DNA from: Hymenobacter rigui
Lineage (GTDB): Bacteria > Bacteroidota > Bacteroidia > Cytophagales > Hymenobacteraceae
NCBI RefSeq assembly: GCF_003944715.1
Contig: NZ_RWIT01000018.1
Coordinates: 1 to 64,000, forward strand
Length of the DNA: 64,000 nucleotides
Reading direction: 5' to 3'
In this document: positions 41,923-50,687 of the stretch, piece by piece
Position numbering within the stretch: position 1 is the stretch's first letter
How the letters are laid out: each line of letters opens with the position of its first letter
The notes under the pieces: model-generated
Database searches by the model: none
The model's input: the letters and a program-made list of their open reading frames with translations, nothing else
What the model was told of the DNA's origin: nothing
Made by a program: the position numbers and the translations under genes

Positions 41923-44900
41923 ATGGAAAAGACTTACAATCCAGTTGAAGGCCAGCGACGCTGGCTTCAGCTATTCATTGCATGGTCTGTGTTCTTACTG
42001 CCAAGTTTGGGCTTTGCCCAAACCTTTGTGGAAAGCATGGGTACCACTGCTACAGAAGGTCAGGCAGTAGACTCTTACGAAGCCAACCTAGGTTTCGACA
42101 ACGACAATGAGAAGGGCTTTACGTACACTGTTACCGGTGCTACCATGCCAGTTCTGTCGGTTGCCAACGCCAGCACAGGTTCTGCTGGACCAAACATTTA
42201 CTTTGCTAACTCCAGCAACACCTCTTCTTTCGCTATTGGCTCAGTAAGCACAGCAGGTCTTTCTACCGCTTCGCTTACTTTCTTGCTGAATGCTCCTGCT
42301 AATGCCTTTACCAGCTCGACGGTAGCCGCTGGTAATGCTCGTTTTCGGGTACAGCTGGGTATTGGCACAGTAAGCCCAACCAACGGGAATATTACTTACG
42401 CATACAGCAATCTGGCCTACACCTATGCTCCCGGTGCAACTGGTGGCTGGGGTGCTGCCACTATAACGCTGCCGCCCAATACAGTAGGAAACCCACTGGT
42501 TTCTATCCGTTTTCAGCGGATAAACAATGCCGCCAATACCGGCGACTACCGCATTGATGATGTGACGCTTTCCGGTACGGCTACTGGTGTAGTGACTGCG
42601 CAGCCTACTTCACTGGATTTTGGTGATGTGGCCGTAGGTACCAACAGCACCGCGCAGGCTGTAAGGGTGAGCGGCCAGAATCTCACGGGTAACCTGACCC
42701 TGACGGCTCCTGCCGGCTACCAGATCCGTGAATTCGGTTCAGGGGCCTATGGTTCTTCGCTGGCTTTGGCTGCTAGCAATGGTATTGTTCCCAGCACGCG
42801 GATCCAGGTACGCTTTGTACCTACTGCAGCTGGTGTAAATAATGGTACGCTGGTTGTAAGTAGCCCCGGCGTTACGCAGGCTGAAGTTGACCTGACCGGT
42901 AACGGTACGGTACCTACGCTGGCAGCTACTCCTACCTCTCTGAGCTTTGGTTCTGTTTTCGTGGGGCAGATGTCGACGTCGCAAAACGTGACGGTATCCG
43001 GTACCAACGTAATAAGCAATGTGACGGTAACAGCGCCAACCGGCTTCCGCGTGCGTCGTACGGCGACAGATGCGTATACGCAGTCCATCGTGCTTACTGC
43101 GGCTGAAACAAACGCAGGCTTTACCTTCCAGGCAGTGTTCCAGCCTACTACCGCTGGTTCTTACTCTTCTGCTATCAACATTACCACTCCTAATGCATCT
43201 ACTTCGGTTGCAGTAACGGGGCAGGCTGATCCCGTGCCATCGGGACCGTATATCAGCGTTAATCCGAACCTGTTGGATTTCGGAACGGTTTCCGCTACCG
43301 GCTCGGCTCAGACGCTCTCCTTCTCGGTTAATGCTGGCAACCTGACGGCTCCTCTGGTACTGACGGGGTCTAATAACAACATTGTATTCCGGGATGCTTC
43401 GGCCGGCGGTAGCTTTGTAAACGGTCCGATTACTATCAACCCCGTAAGCGGTACTGTTTCGACCCGCACGATTGAAGTACAGTTGACTGGCCCTATTGCC
43501 AGTGGACCATTCAATGGTTCTATCACGGCTTCTAGCGCTGGTGCTACCAGCCAAGTCGTAACCATCACGGCAAACAGCACGGGTAACAACTCGGTAATCA
43601 ATGCATCGGGTAACCTGAACCAGTTCTCTACGGTACCCGGTGTAGCTTCGGCTGTTCAATCTTACACGCTGTCGGGTTCCAACCTGCTGCAGGATATTAC
43701 AGTATCTGCTCCTCAGTATTTCCAGGTTTCGCTGGATCCCAACTTCACGGGTATTACTACCACGGGCAACACCCTGACGGTAGCACGTAATTCCGGGTCA
43801 GACGTAACGGCCACCACTGTGTACGTGCGCTTCCTGCCGCCTTCTGCTCTCACTAGTTCGTCGCTGATCCTGAACTCCAGCAGCCCGGCAGTAGCACAGG
43901 GTATTCCGGTAGCAGGCACCAGTGAGCCGAATATTCAGGTTGCCAACGCTTTCCAGGAGGTACGCAACGTGGTATTGAATACGGTTTCTGCTTCACAGGC
44001 GCTGACCATTAACGCTCAGCGCGTACTGCAGCCGGTGACCATCTCCAAAATTCTGTCGACCAACCCCCTGAACCCTGGCAACACGCCGCAGTTTGAGTTG
44101 TCGCTGGATAACGTGACGTTTACCAACTCGGTAGTACTGACGCCCAACACGACGACGTACAGCATTAACCAGCCCATCTATGTGCGCTACAAGCCTACGT
44201 ACCTGGGTACTGCACAATCGACGCTGCAATTCCAGAGCAATGACTTCTCGAACAAGTCGGTACAGAGCTTTGGTGCAAACGACCAGTTGGCTGCCCGTTC
44301 AATTGATGTGGAGCCTACGCAGCGCAGCACCGCCACAGTAGTTCGTAATAACACTACGGCCACGGTAAGCTTCAACCTGCCTGCCAACTATGCCCAGCTT
44401 GGTTATGGTGAAGGTCGTCTGATCGTAGCCAGCACTAACCCCCAACTTCCGGCTGCTAACCAGCCACTGGATGGCAACTCGTATCAGACGGGTAACCAGA
44501 CATACGGTCAGGGCCCGCAGATTGCTCCCGGCTACTACGCAGTGTACTCCGGCTCGAACCAGACGGTAGTAGTGGATGGCCTGGACTTGGCTACCACGTA
44601 TTACTTCTACACCTTCGAATACAACAACATTGACAACAACTTCAATGTGAGCGTAATTGGTGCTGAGAACTACCTGTCGCCGCCGGTACCGAACACCATC
44701 CCGGGCATCATTGCTCCTTCGCCGCTGCCTGTTACGCTGGTATCTTTCTCGGCCAAAGTGAAAGGAAACCAGGTTGCACTAAACTGGGTAACGGCTTCGG
44801 AGCTGAACAACAAGCAGTTTGAAGTACAGCGCAGCCGTGATGGCCGCTCGTTCGAAACCATCCTGACTCGCGAAGGCAAGGGCACTACCAATGCTACCAC

Positions 44901-45252
44901 TGCTTACAGCGAGGTAGATAAGAAGCCGCTGAACGGTCTGTCGTACTACCGCCTCAAGCAGATTGATACGGATGGCAGCAGCAGCTTCAGCTCGACGGTA
45001 GCTATCAGCTTCCTAAACTCGGGTGAGGTTACCATGTACCCCAACCCGGTTGAAGATCTACTGACGATTGACCTAGGTGGTTCGGCAGAAGGTGTGTCGG
45101 CTGTGATTACTGACATGACCGGCCGAGTAATCAGCACTCAGAAACTGGGAGCTGACAGCAAGCTGAACATGACCTCGCTGCAAACTGGCACTTACCTGGT
45201 AACAGTAGGTGAGGGTACTGCCAAGGTTACCCGTCGGATTGTGAAAAAGTAA
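41923..45252 (+). CDS. Large T9SS-exported surface protein with repeated beta-sandwich domains
   Basis: 1109 residues. Signal region 1-33 (FIAWSVFLLPSLGFAQ). N-terminal domain to about 220, then several repeats of about 100 residues that open with 'PTSLDFGDVAVGTNSTAQAV', 'PTSLSFGSVFVGQMSTSQNV' and 'NPNLLDFGTVSATGSAQTLS', the choice-of-anchor/ASH-like pattern of Ig folds in surface proteins. A second block ('LPVTLVSFSAKVKGNQVALN', 'FEVQRSRDGRSFE') precedes the type A T9SS sorting domain ('MYPNPVEDLLTIDLGG' to 'VTRRIVKK'). An outer-surface adhesin or matrix role is likely. Codon use is more A/T- and T-ending than the neighbours, as in a highly expressed or recently arrived gene. Confidence 0.85.
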   Translation: MEKTYNPVEGQRRWLQLFIAWSVFLLPSLGFAQTFVESMGTTATEGQAVDSYEANLGFDNDNEKGFTYTVTGATMPVLSVANASTGSAGPNIYFANSSNTSSFAIGSVSTAGLSTASLTFLLNAPANAFTSSTVAAGNARFRVQLGIGTVSPTNGNITYAYSNLAYTYAPGATGGWGAATITLPPNTVGNPLVSIRFQRINNAANTGDYRIDDVTLSGTATGVVTAQPTSLDFGDVAVGTNSTAQAVRVSGQNLTGNLTLTAPAGYQIREFGSGAYGSSLALAASNGIVPSTRIQVRFVPTAAGVNNGTLVVSSPGVTQAEVDLTGNGTVPTLAATPTSLSFGSVFVGQMSTSQNVTVSGTNVISNVTVTAPTGFRVRRTATDAYTQSIVLTAAETNAGFTFQAVFQPTTAGSYSSAINITTPNASTSVAVTGQADPVPSGPYISVNPNLLDFGTVSATGSAQTLSFSVNAGNLTAPLVLTGSNNNIVFRDASAGGSFVNGPITINPVSGTVSTRTIEVQLTGPIASGPFNGSITASSAGATSQVVTITANSTGNNSVINASGNLNQFSTVPGVASAVQSYTLSGSNLLQDITVSAPQYFQVSLDPNFTGITTTGNTLTVARNSGSDVTATTVYVRFLPPSALTSSSLILNSSSPAVAQGIPVAGTSEPNIQVANAFQEVRNVVLNTVSASQALTINAQRVLQPVTISKILSTNPLNPGNTPQFELSLDNVTFTNSVVLTPNTTTYSINQPIYVRYKPTYLGTAQSTLQFQSNDFSNKSVQSFGANDQLAARSIDVEPTQRSTATVVRNNTTATVSFNLPANYAQLGYGEGRLIVASTNPQLPAANQPLDGNSYQTGNQTYGQGPQIAPGYYAVYSGSNQTVVVDGLDLATTYYFYTFEYNNIDNNFNVSVIGAENYLSPPVPNTIPGIIAPSPLPVTLVSFSAKVKGNQVALNWVTASELNNKQFEVQRSRDGRSFETILTREGKGTTNATTAYSEVDKKPLNGLSYYRLKQIDTDGSSSFSSTVAISFLNSGEVTMYPNPVEDLLTIDLGGSAEGVSAVITDMTGRVISTQKLGADSKLNMTSLQTGTYLVTVGEGTAKVTRRIVKK

Positions 45253-45280
45253 CCACGCGCACGTCGCATCGGTTTTTACT

Positions 45281-45318
45281 AATAAAAGCGCCTCCGTATG
45301 TACGGAGGCGCTTTTATT
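45281..45318 (+). terminator. Strong intrinsic terminator
   Basis: A perfect 18-base stem (45281-45298 / 45301-45318, core GCGCCTCCGTA) ending in TTTTATTTT. It ends the large surface protein gene. Confidence 0.9.
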
Positions 45319-45649
45319 TTCAATAGACCTTACCTATTCGATAATAGCCGGAGCAAACCCGGGACGGAATGGAGTTGCAATGTTGTAGCCGGTACCGAGG
45401 GTGTACCTTGTTTCTTTCCACACCTTTCGCGCATTGTTAGTACCGGAACTCTGCTCCGCACTTATTGCTATAAACTGCCGCCCTAGGTTTCTATGGCGGC
45501 TTTTGTTTGCTCTTGTATGTCTGCTGCCTCTGGTGCTACCAGGGGAGGCCATTACTATTTTCACCGCGGCAGGAGGCAGCACAATTCCGCCACCTGTCTG
45601 GAAGCTACAGAATAGTAACGTCAGCCTATTGACCAGACCTTATACTGGC

Positions 45650-46149
45650 TGAGTGAAACAATCCCAACAGACGTTATTACGACGGTCAATTTTAATCTAT
45701 TAGCCTACACCTCCGCCACTTTCATGGCTGACGATGTGTAGCGCTCCACCAATGGCCACGATTTCCGAGTTATCGGGCATGTGCGCTAGTACAGCACTAC
45801 CAATCAAGTACACCACAATACGTAGTTAGGATGTTGAAGTGCTGGGCGGAGCGGTCTGTTATCATCTCAGGCAAACGGATACTAGTGGTAGTGCCACTGA
45901 CCGAGTATCTGTGTGTTAAGCACTGCTAGTGCCGTAAGTGTACATCCGAATCCTGCGCAGGCCTGACACTGCAATTGTCGGCTGAGGGCACCCTTGTTTA
46001 CTAGGCAGTAAATATGTTGGGCAGCATTGTATTGCGAGGCAAGGGATGCGGAGCCACGCAGCCGACGGTGGCGGTACTGCCCGCGGGAGAGCTATGTGTT
46101 TGTAAGCCTACCAATTGGTCACTCTATTCACAAGGGCATAAAGCAGTAA
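45650..46149 (+). pseudogene. Heavily decayed C-terminal remnant of a T9SS protein
   Basis: Pieces of the usual T9SS sorting module survive in shifting frames, in order. 'RSTNGHDFRVIGHV' (from 45742; family ERSxNGxxFxxIG) is followed by 'YHLRQTDTSGSATDRVSV' (near 45857; family YYRLRQxDxDGxxxYSxxVxV), then 'VHPNPAQA' (from 45940; the VYPNP motif), and 'SYVFVSLPIGHSIHKGIKQ' with a TAA at 46147-46149 (family GxYxLxLxxxxGxxxxKxxKQ). Stops interrupt each part. Two reading frames are used. The N-terminal part of the protein is not identifiable. Confidence 0.7.
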
Positions 46150-46230
46150 GAAAGCCTTACCCTGATGGCCAGCGAAACTTGTCGTTACTATATATAGTAA
46201 ATGCACCAGCTAGTATTGTCACTAAGCCAA

Positions 46231-46276
46231 ACAACACAACGGCCCCATCCTTTTCGGGATGAGGCCGTTGTGTTGT
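46231..46276 (-). terminator. Intrinsic terminator of the iscA-like gene
   Basis: Arms 46231-46250 and 46257-46276 form a 20-base stem with one mismatch (core ACAACGGCC). It begins 18 bases past the minus-strand stop. The decayed T9SS remnant is on the other side. Confidence 0.75.
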
Positions 46277-46293
46277 CTGATTAAAGGTTGCTT

Positions 46294-46620
46294 TTACACC
46301 GAGAAACTCTCGCCACAGCCGCAGGTACGGGAGGCGTTAGGGTTATCGAAGAAAAAGCCCTTGCCGTTCAAACCATCTGAAAAGTCGAGTTCAGTGCCGG
46401 CCAAGTAAAGGAAGCTTTTCATATCTACCACTACACGCACCCCTTTGTCCTCAAACTCTTGGTCCATGGGCTTGACCTCGTTGTCGAAGTCAAGCTTGTA
46501 GCTGAGGCCGGAGCAGCCGCCGCCGGCCACCGAGGCACGCAGGCGGTAAGTGGAGTCCAGCTCTGCATCGTGCATGAGCTTTTCAACTTTCTCTTTGGCT
46601 TTATCAGAAACGGTAATCAT
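46294..46620 (-). CDS. iscA: Iron-sulfur cluster assembly accessory protein, IscA/ErpA/SufA family
   Basis: 108 residues, the family length. The three conserved cysteines are in 'GGGCSGLSYKLDFD' and 'RTCGCGESF'. 'SDKAKEKVEKLMHDAELDSTYRLRASVAGGG' opens as in A-type carriers. These proteins deliver [4Fe-4S] clusters or iron to apo-enzymes. IscA, ErpA and SufA cannot be told apart by eye; the neighbouring iscU and iscS favour the ISC set. It lies at the end of the minus-strand cluster. Confidence 0.9.
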   Translation of the reverse strand: MITVSDKAKEKVEKLMHDAELDSTYRLRASVAGGGCSGLSYKLDFDNEVKPMDQEFEDKGVRVVVDMKSFLYLAGTELDFSDGLNGKGFFFDNPNASRTCGCGESFSV

Positions 46621-46715
46621 GGGGCAAAAAGGCTAGTTCAGGCCGCAGTGGGCGCTACCCGAAAAGAAATGTCATCTGTAGAACAGCAAAGATACGGTGC
46701 TTGTTCAGAAACATT

Positions 46716-47126
46716 CTAAGAACTTGGATTCAATACCACGCTGAACACCGTGATGGTCGTCAGGTCGCGGCCGAAATAGAGCTTATCCAGCGCCTCATAC
46801 ACATTGTGCGCCCTGAAATAAGAAGTTTGCAGTTCCTTGTCGCCGCGGGCCCGCCATTGAATAGTATAGGAGCTTTCCTCGTCGCGGTAGTGCTGCACAT
46901 AGGCCAGCATCCTGCGCAACGCATCCAGCTTATCATGTCCCGTCTCGTAGCGAAACAGAAAGCTTTGGTGGTGGCGCGGGTTGACCGTAATCAGATCCAG
47001 CCGTATCTGACCATCCAACTGCCGGAACTCAAACAGCAGGTTGCCCGCACCCAAGCCCAGGTAATCTTCTATCTGCCGCTGAATCCGGGCGCTTTCAATG
47101 TGTACGTCGGTGGGGGAGAGGTCCAT
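46716..47126 (-). CDS. Conserved hypothetical protein within the ISC cluster
   Basis: 136 residues, soluble, no motif recognised. It has an alpha/beta layout: 'ARIQRQIEDYLGLGAGNLLFEFR', 'IRLDLITVNPRHHQSFLFRYETGHDKLDALRRML' and 'YFRAHNVYEALDKLYFGRDLT'. It lies between iscU (113 bases upstream, with a terminator-like hairpin) and the iscA-like gene (95 bases downstream) on the same strand. Function unknown; its position alone suggests a link to Fe-S assembly. Confidence 0.6.
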   Translation of the reverse strand: MDLSPTDVHIESARIQRQIEDYLGLGAGNLLFEFRQLDGQIRLDLITVNPRHHQSFLFRYETGHDKLDALRRMLAYVQHYRDEESSYTIQWRARGDKELQTSYFRAHNVYEALDKLYFGRDLTTITVFSVVLNPSS

Positions 47127-47153
47127 GCTTGCAGGAGCTAGAAGTCAGGAGGT

Positions 47154-47229
47154 AAAAAAAGGAGCCAGAAGATAAAACGACCAGCCAGGCAGGCAGGTGC
47201 ATTCTATCTTCCAGCTCCTTACTTTTTTT
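47154..47229 (-). terminator. Terminator-like hairpin after iscU
   Basis: GGAGC-CAGAAGATA near 47160 pairs imperfectly with TATCTTCCAGCTCC near 47206-47219, flanked by A-runs and T-runs (47154-47160, 47222-47229). It lies just past the iscU stop on the minus strand. Confidence 0.45.
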
Positions 47230-47238
47230 GCTACCAGA

Positions 47239-47655
47239 CTAGTGGTGCGACTTAGCCATTTCCAACTCGGGCAGGCCGTTTTTCACGCGGTAATCGTTGA
47301 TGGCCGATTTGATGGCGTCTTCAGCAAGTACCGAGCAGTGGATTTTTACGGGCGGTAAAGCCAACTCTTCCACAATCTCCATGTTGTCGATGGCCAGCGC
47401 TTCGTCCACCGTCTTGCCTTTCAGCCATTCCGTCGCCAGCGACGACGAAGCAATGGCCGAGCCGCAGCCGAAGGTTTTGAATTTGGCGTCGGTGATGGTA
47501 TTGGTGGTTTCGTCTACCTCAATCTGCAGGCGCATTACGTCACCGCACTCAGGTGCACCCACCAGGCCGGTACCTACGTTCTTCTTGCTCTTGTCCAGCG
47601 TGCCCACGTTGCGGGGGTTGCTGTAGTGGTCGATTACTTTATCGGAGTAAGCCAT
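47239..47655 (-). CDS. iscU: Iron-sulfur cluster scaffold protein IscU
   Basis: 138 residues. The three ligand cysteines are in 'GAPECGDVMRL' (Cys37), 'FGCGSAIASSS' and 'KIHCSVLAEDA', with the LPPVK motif that HscA recognises present as 'ALPPVKIHC'. The start MAYSDKVIDHYSNPRNVG is standard. IscU receives sulfur from IscS and builds [2Fe-2S] clusters. iscS lies upstream on the same strand; a repeat-bearing gap of 116 bases separates them. Confidence 0.95.
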   Translation of the reverse strand: MAYSDKVIDHYSNPRNVGTLDKSKKNVGTGLVGAPECGDVMRLQIEVDETTNTITDAKFKTFGCGSAIASSSLATEWLKGKTVDEALAIDNMEIVEELALPPVKIHCSVLAEDAIKSAINDYRVKNGLPELEMAKSHH

Positions 47656-47668
47656 GGCTTTCTGTTAG

Positions 47669-47760
47669 TTTCTGGTTGCTAGTTTCTGGTTTCTTGTTGT
47701 CGTTCTGGCTGCGCGTTTTCGTCAGGACAATTTGCCTAACCAGAAACTAACAACCAGAAA
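47669..47760. repeat. Inverted repeat between iscS and iscU
   Basis: Arms 47669-47689 and 47740-47760 pair over 21 bases with one mismatch, and contain a repeated GTTTCTGG unit. The spacer is about 50 bases. A related repeat lies at 57040-57097. No T-run beside the stem, so a simple terminator is unlikely. Confidence 0.75.
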
Positions 47761-47771
47761 CAAGAAACGTA

Positions 47772-48986
47772 TTAATGCTCAGCCCACTCAATAGAGTTCA
47801 GGTCGATGCCTTCTTTAAACATCTCCCACAGGGGCGACATTTCGCGTAGCTTGGTAACGGCTTCTTTTACGTGGTTAATGGCGTAATCGATTTGCTCGTC
47901 GGTGGTAAAGCGCGAAAGACCGAAGCGCAGGGAGCTGTGGGCGAGGTCGTCGCTGAGGCCCAGGGCTTTGAGTACGTAAGAAGGCTCCAAAGAGGCCGAG
48001 GTACAGGCCGAACCGGACGATACAGCCAGATCTTTCACGCCCATCATCAGGCCTTCGCCTTCCACATACTTAAAGCTGATATTGGCCACGTGGGGCAGGC
48101 GGTGTTCGACCGAGCCATTCACATAGCTTTCCTCCAGCGTCAGCAGCTCTTTTTCCAGCCGGTCGCGCATGGCGCTCAGGCGGGCTGTGTCGGCGGCCAT
48201 TTCCAGCTTCGCCAGCTCGCATGCTTTGCCCAGGCCCACAATGCCGGGAACGTTGAGCGTGCCGGAGCGCATGCCCCGCTCGTGGCCGCCACCGTCCATC
48301 TGGGCGGTAACTTTTACGCGGGGGTTCTTACGGCGTACGTACAAAGCACCAACCCCTTTGGGGCCGTACATTTTGTGGGCCGTGAAGGCCATCAGGTCAA
48401 TACCGTCGGCAATAACGTCTACCGGAATCTTACCTACGGCTTGGGTGCCGTCCGTCATGAACAGGGCACCGTGCTTGTGAGCAATGGCGGCAATTTCGCG
48501 GATGGGCTGGATGGTGCCAGTTTCGTTGTTGCCGTACATGATGGTTACCAGAATGGTTTCCGGCGTCATGGCGGCTTCCAACTCTTCCAGGCTGATGAGG
48601 CCCTCGGCGTTTACGGGCAGGTAAGTTACGCGGCCACCCAGCTTCTCAATGTGCTTGCAAGTATCAAGCACAGCTTTGTGCTCGGTGGTGGCGGTGATGA
48701 TGTGGTTACCCTTCTGAGAGTACATCTCAAACACGCCTTTGATACCGAGGTTGTCGGATTCAGTAGCGCCCGAAGTGAAAATGATTTCCTTAGGGTCACA
48801 ATTAATCAGGCCGGAAATCTGCTCGCGGGCGTAATCCACGGCTTCCTCAGCGGCCCAGCCGAAAGGGTGGTTACGCGAAGCAGCGTTGCCGAATACCTCG
48901 GTCAGGTACGGCATCATGGCCTCCAGAACACGCGGGTCGAGGGGCGTGGTGGCGTTGTTATCGAGGTAAATAGGTAGCTTGAGCAT
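47772..48986 (-). CDS. iscS: Cysteine desulfurase IscS
   Basis: 404 residues, the family length. PLP motifs are visible: 'YLDNNATTPLDPRV' at the start, 'IIFTSGATESDNLGIKG', the Schiff-base Lys in 'FTAHKMYGPKGVGALYV', and the active-site cysteine loop 'VSSGSACTSASLEPSYVL'. The loop type is that of IscS/NifS. It removes sulfur from cysteine for IscU. First gene of the minus-strand ISC set; a repeat separates it from iscU. Confidence 0.96.
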   Translation of the reverse strand: MLKLPIYLDNNATTPLDPRVLEAMMPYLTEVFGNAASRNHPFGWAAEEAVDYAREQISGLINCDPKEIIFTSGATESDNLGIKGVFEMYSQKGNHIITATTEHKAVLDTCKHIEKLGGRVTYLPVNAEGLISLEELEAAMTPETILVTIMYGNNETGTIQPIREIAAIAHKHGALFMTDGTQAVGKIPVDVIADGIDLMAFTAHKMYGPKGVGALYVRRKNPRVKVTAQMDGGGHERGMRSGTLNVPGIVGLGKACELAKLEMAADTARLSAMRDRLEKELLTLEESYVNGSVEHRLPHVANISFKYVEGEGLMMGVKDLAVSSGSACTSASLEPSYVLKALGLSDDLAHSSLRFGLSRFTTDEQIDYAINHVKEAVTKLREMSPLWEMFKEGIDLNSIEWAEH

Positions 48987-49140
48987 GGCTCGGAGTGTCT
49001 GGTTTCAGCGGAGAATCATTCGCAGGTAGAACACAAAAACCGGGTAACAGGTTTTCTTTTCTTCCCACATTTGTAACTGCAAAAGTAGAACAAAACCAAC
49101 GAAGCCGCGCTATGACGGTTTCGTCCTTCTCGACTAACCG
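48987..49140. promoter_or_regulatory. Divergent promoter region, iscS / mce
   Basis: 154 bases between divergent genes must hold promoters for both the ISC cluster and the epimerase gene. It is fairly GC-rich, with an AAA-rich centre (about 49038-49092). No IscR-type site was identified, and no iscR gene is present. Confidence 0.4.
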
Positions 49141-49545
49141 ATGCTCACCAACCTCGAACATTTAGGCCTCGCCGTTAAAGACCTGGAAGCCGCTACCACT
49201 TTATACACCAAATTGCTGGGTAAGGAGCCTTACAAGCGGGAGCACGTAGCCTCTGAGGCCGTGGATACGGTGTTTTTTCAGGTAGGCGGCTCCAAGATTG
49301 AGCTGCTGGCCGGCACCTCGCCCGACAGCGCCATTACCCGCTACCTGGAAAAAAAGCCCGAGGGCATTCACCACGTGGCCTTTGAGGTAGATGACATCCG
49401 GGCGGAAATGGAGCGTTTGCGGGCCGAGGGGTTTCAGCTGCTGAACGAGGAACCCAAGCGCGGGGCCGACAACAAGCTGGTGTGCTTCGTGCACCCGAAG
49501 TCGGCCAACGGCGTACTGGTAGAGCTGTGCCAGAGCATCAACTAA
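49141..49545 (+). CDS. mce: Methylmalonyl-CoA epimerase
   Basis: 134 residues with two paired glyoxalase-type halves. The start 'LTNLEHLGLAVKDLEAAT' supplies the first metal-ligand His7. 'VDTVFFQVGGSKIELL' and 'EGIHHVAFEVDDIRAEM' supply more of the metal site, and the final Glu is in 'GVLVELCQ'. It racemises (2R)/(2S)-methylmalonyl-CoA in propionate metabolism. The mutase genes are not near. The Sua5-like gene follows after 22 bases. Confidence 0.93.
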   Translation: MLTNLEHLGLAVKDLEAATTLYTKLLGKEPYKREHVASEAVDTVFFQVGGSKIELLAGTSPDSAITRYLEKKPEGIHHVAFEVDDIRAEMERLRAEGFQLLNEEPKRGADNKLVCFVHPKSANGVLVELCQSIN

Positions 49546-49567
49546 CCTCACGTACAGAATTCAGCAC

Positions 49568-50143
49568 ATGAAGTTTTTTCGTCAGGAAGTAGATAGCGCC
49601 GTGGACGCGCTGCTGATGCAGCAGGTAATTCTCTATCCTACCGACACGGTGTGGGGCCTGGGCTGCGACGCCGAGGTGACACGGGCGGTGGACCAGGTGT
49701 ACAAGCTTAAAAACCGGCCTGCCGAAAAGGCTTGCATTGTGCTGGTAGCCGACGAGCAGATGTTTGCCCGCTATGCCGAAATAGTGCCGCCTAACCTCCC
49801 GGAGCTGCTGGCCCGGCAGGAGCGACCCACTACCTACGTGGTGCCCGGCAGCCGGCAGTTGGCCCCCAACCTGTTGGCCCCCGATGGCAGCATTGGCCTG
49901 CGCGTAGTGCAGCAGGATGAGTTTTGCCGCCTCGTGATTCGGCGCCTTGGCCACGGGCTGGTGTCCACTTCCGCTAATATCAGCGGAGAGCCTACACCGG
50001 CCGTATTCAAGGAGGTAAACCCGGAGCTGGTGCGCAAAGTGGACTACGTAGTGAACTGGCGGCAGGACGACGAAACCCGCTCGGCCCCGTCCCGGGTGGT
50101 GCGGGTACTGCCCGATGGCGGGCTGGAAGTGCTGCGGGATTAG
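49568..50143 (+). CDS. L-threonylcarbamoyladenylate synthase, Sua5/YrdC/YciO family
   Basis: 191 residues, a YrdC-domain-only length. 'LYPTDTVWGLGCDAEVT' and 'VYKLKNRPAEKACIVLV' are the signature (K-x-R-x-x-x-K nucleotide site), 'TTYVVPGSRQL' and 'GSIGLRVVQQDEFCRLV' follow, and 'GLVSTSANISGEPTP' is the closing motif (S-T/S-AN-x-SG). It makes the threonylcarbamoyl-AMP used for tRNA t6A. Members of the same family (YciO) may have other roles; a YrdC/TsaC assignment is most likely. Confidence 0.9.
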   Translation: MKFFRQEVDSAVDALLMQQVILYPTDTVWGLGCDAEVTRAVDQVYKLKNRPAEKACIVLVADEQMFARYAEIVPPNLPELLARQERPTTYVVPGSRQLAPNLLAPDGSIGLRVVQQDEFCRLVIRRLGHGLVSTSANISGEPTPAVFKEVNPELVRKVDYVVNWRQDDETRSAPSRVVRVLPDGGLEVLRD

Positions 50144-50286
50144 CCCGAAACAACGCGTCAAACCCGGCGAAACAGGCTCAGCAGTAGAGAAGGGCAAGGC
50201 GAAAACAGGATGCAGGCGGGTTACCTTCTTCTGAAAGCGGGTATAAAGCCCGCAATCCATCACCAATCCTTTTGACTCTTTTTGCC

Positions 50287-50568
50287 ATGAAATTCTCCTT
50301 CAAATCCCTGCTCGTTCTGGCCGCTTTTGCTCCTTTCGCCCTGGCCTCTTGCTCGGAGAAAACCCAGGAAAACGCTGAAGCTACCGCCGAAAGTGCTGCC
50401 AACGACGCTGCTGCCAACACCGAAGCTGCTGGCGACGCTGTAGAAAACGCTACCGATAAGGCTGCTGCCGAAGTAAAAGAGGAAACTACTCCTACTGCCG
50501 GCGACACGGCCGTAGTAGTGAACAAGACCACTACCACTGTAGTAGAAGAAACGCCCGTTAAAAAGTAG
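50287..50568 (+). CDS. Small Ala/Glu/Thr-rich lipoprotein, unknown
   Basis: 93 residues from ATG 50287 (five codons upstream are open but unneeded). The signal MKFSFKSLLVLAAFAPFALA ends at a lipobox (ALAS|Cys21). The mature part is low-complexity, 'NAEATAESAANDAAANTEAA' and a T-rich end 'VVNKTTTTVVEETP'. The repeat-rich acidic helix resembles small Bacteroidota lipoproteins of unknown role. A hairpin lies about 50600-50640 ('CTCCTCCGGACTTGTGCCAGAGGAG' type arms), probably its terminator. Confidence 0.7.
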   Translation: MKFSFKSLLVLAAFAPFALASCSEKTQENAEATAESAANDAAANTEAAGDAVENATDKAAAEVKEETTPTAGDTAVVVNKTTTTVVEETPVKK

Positions 50569-50591
50569 TTCTGCCTAAGGGCACTGCTGCC

Positions 50592-50630
50592 AAAAGCTCC
50601 TCCGGACTTGTGCCAGAGGAGCTTTTTCGT
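50592..50630 (+). terminator. Intrinsic terminator of the small lipoprotein
   Basis: Arms AAAAGCTCCTC (about 50593-50603) and GAGGAGCTTTTT (about 50616-50627) form an 11-base stem with a T-rich end. The loop is CGGACTTGTGCCA. It is followed by TCGTG. Confidence 0.8.
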
Positions 50631-50687
50631 GTTTACTGCCCGGCAGCATCGGCTGCGCCATCAACTGGCTCGTGCTACCTTTGTGGC

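Noticed and set aside
45401..45652. Plus-strand frame of 83 codons with a hydrophobic stretch
   Set aside because: No family resemblance, and it sits beside the decayed T9SS remnant. Treated as unassigned debris.
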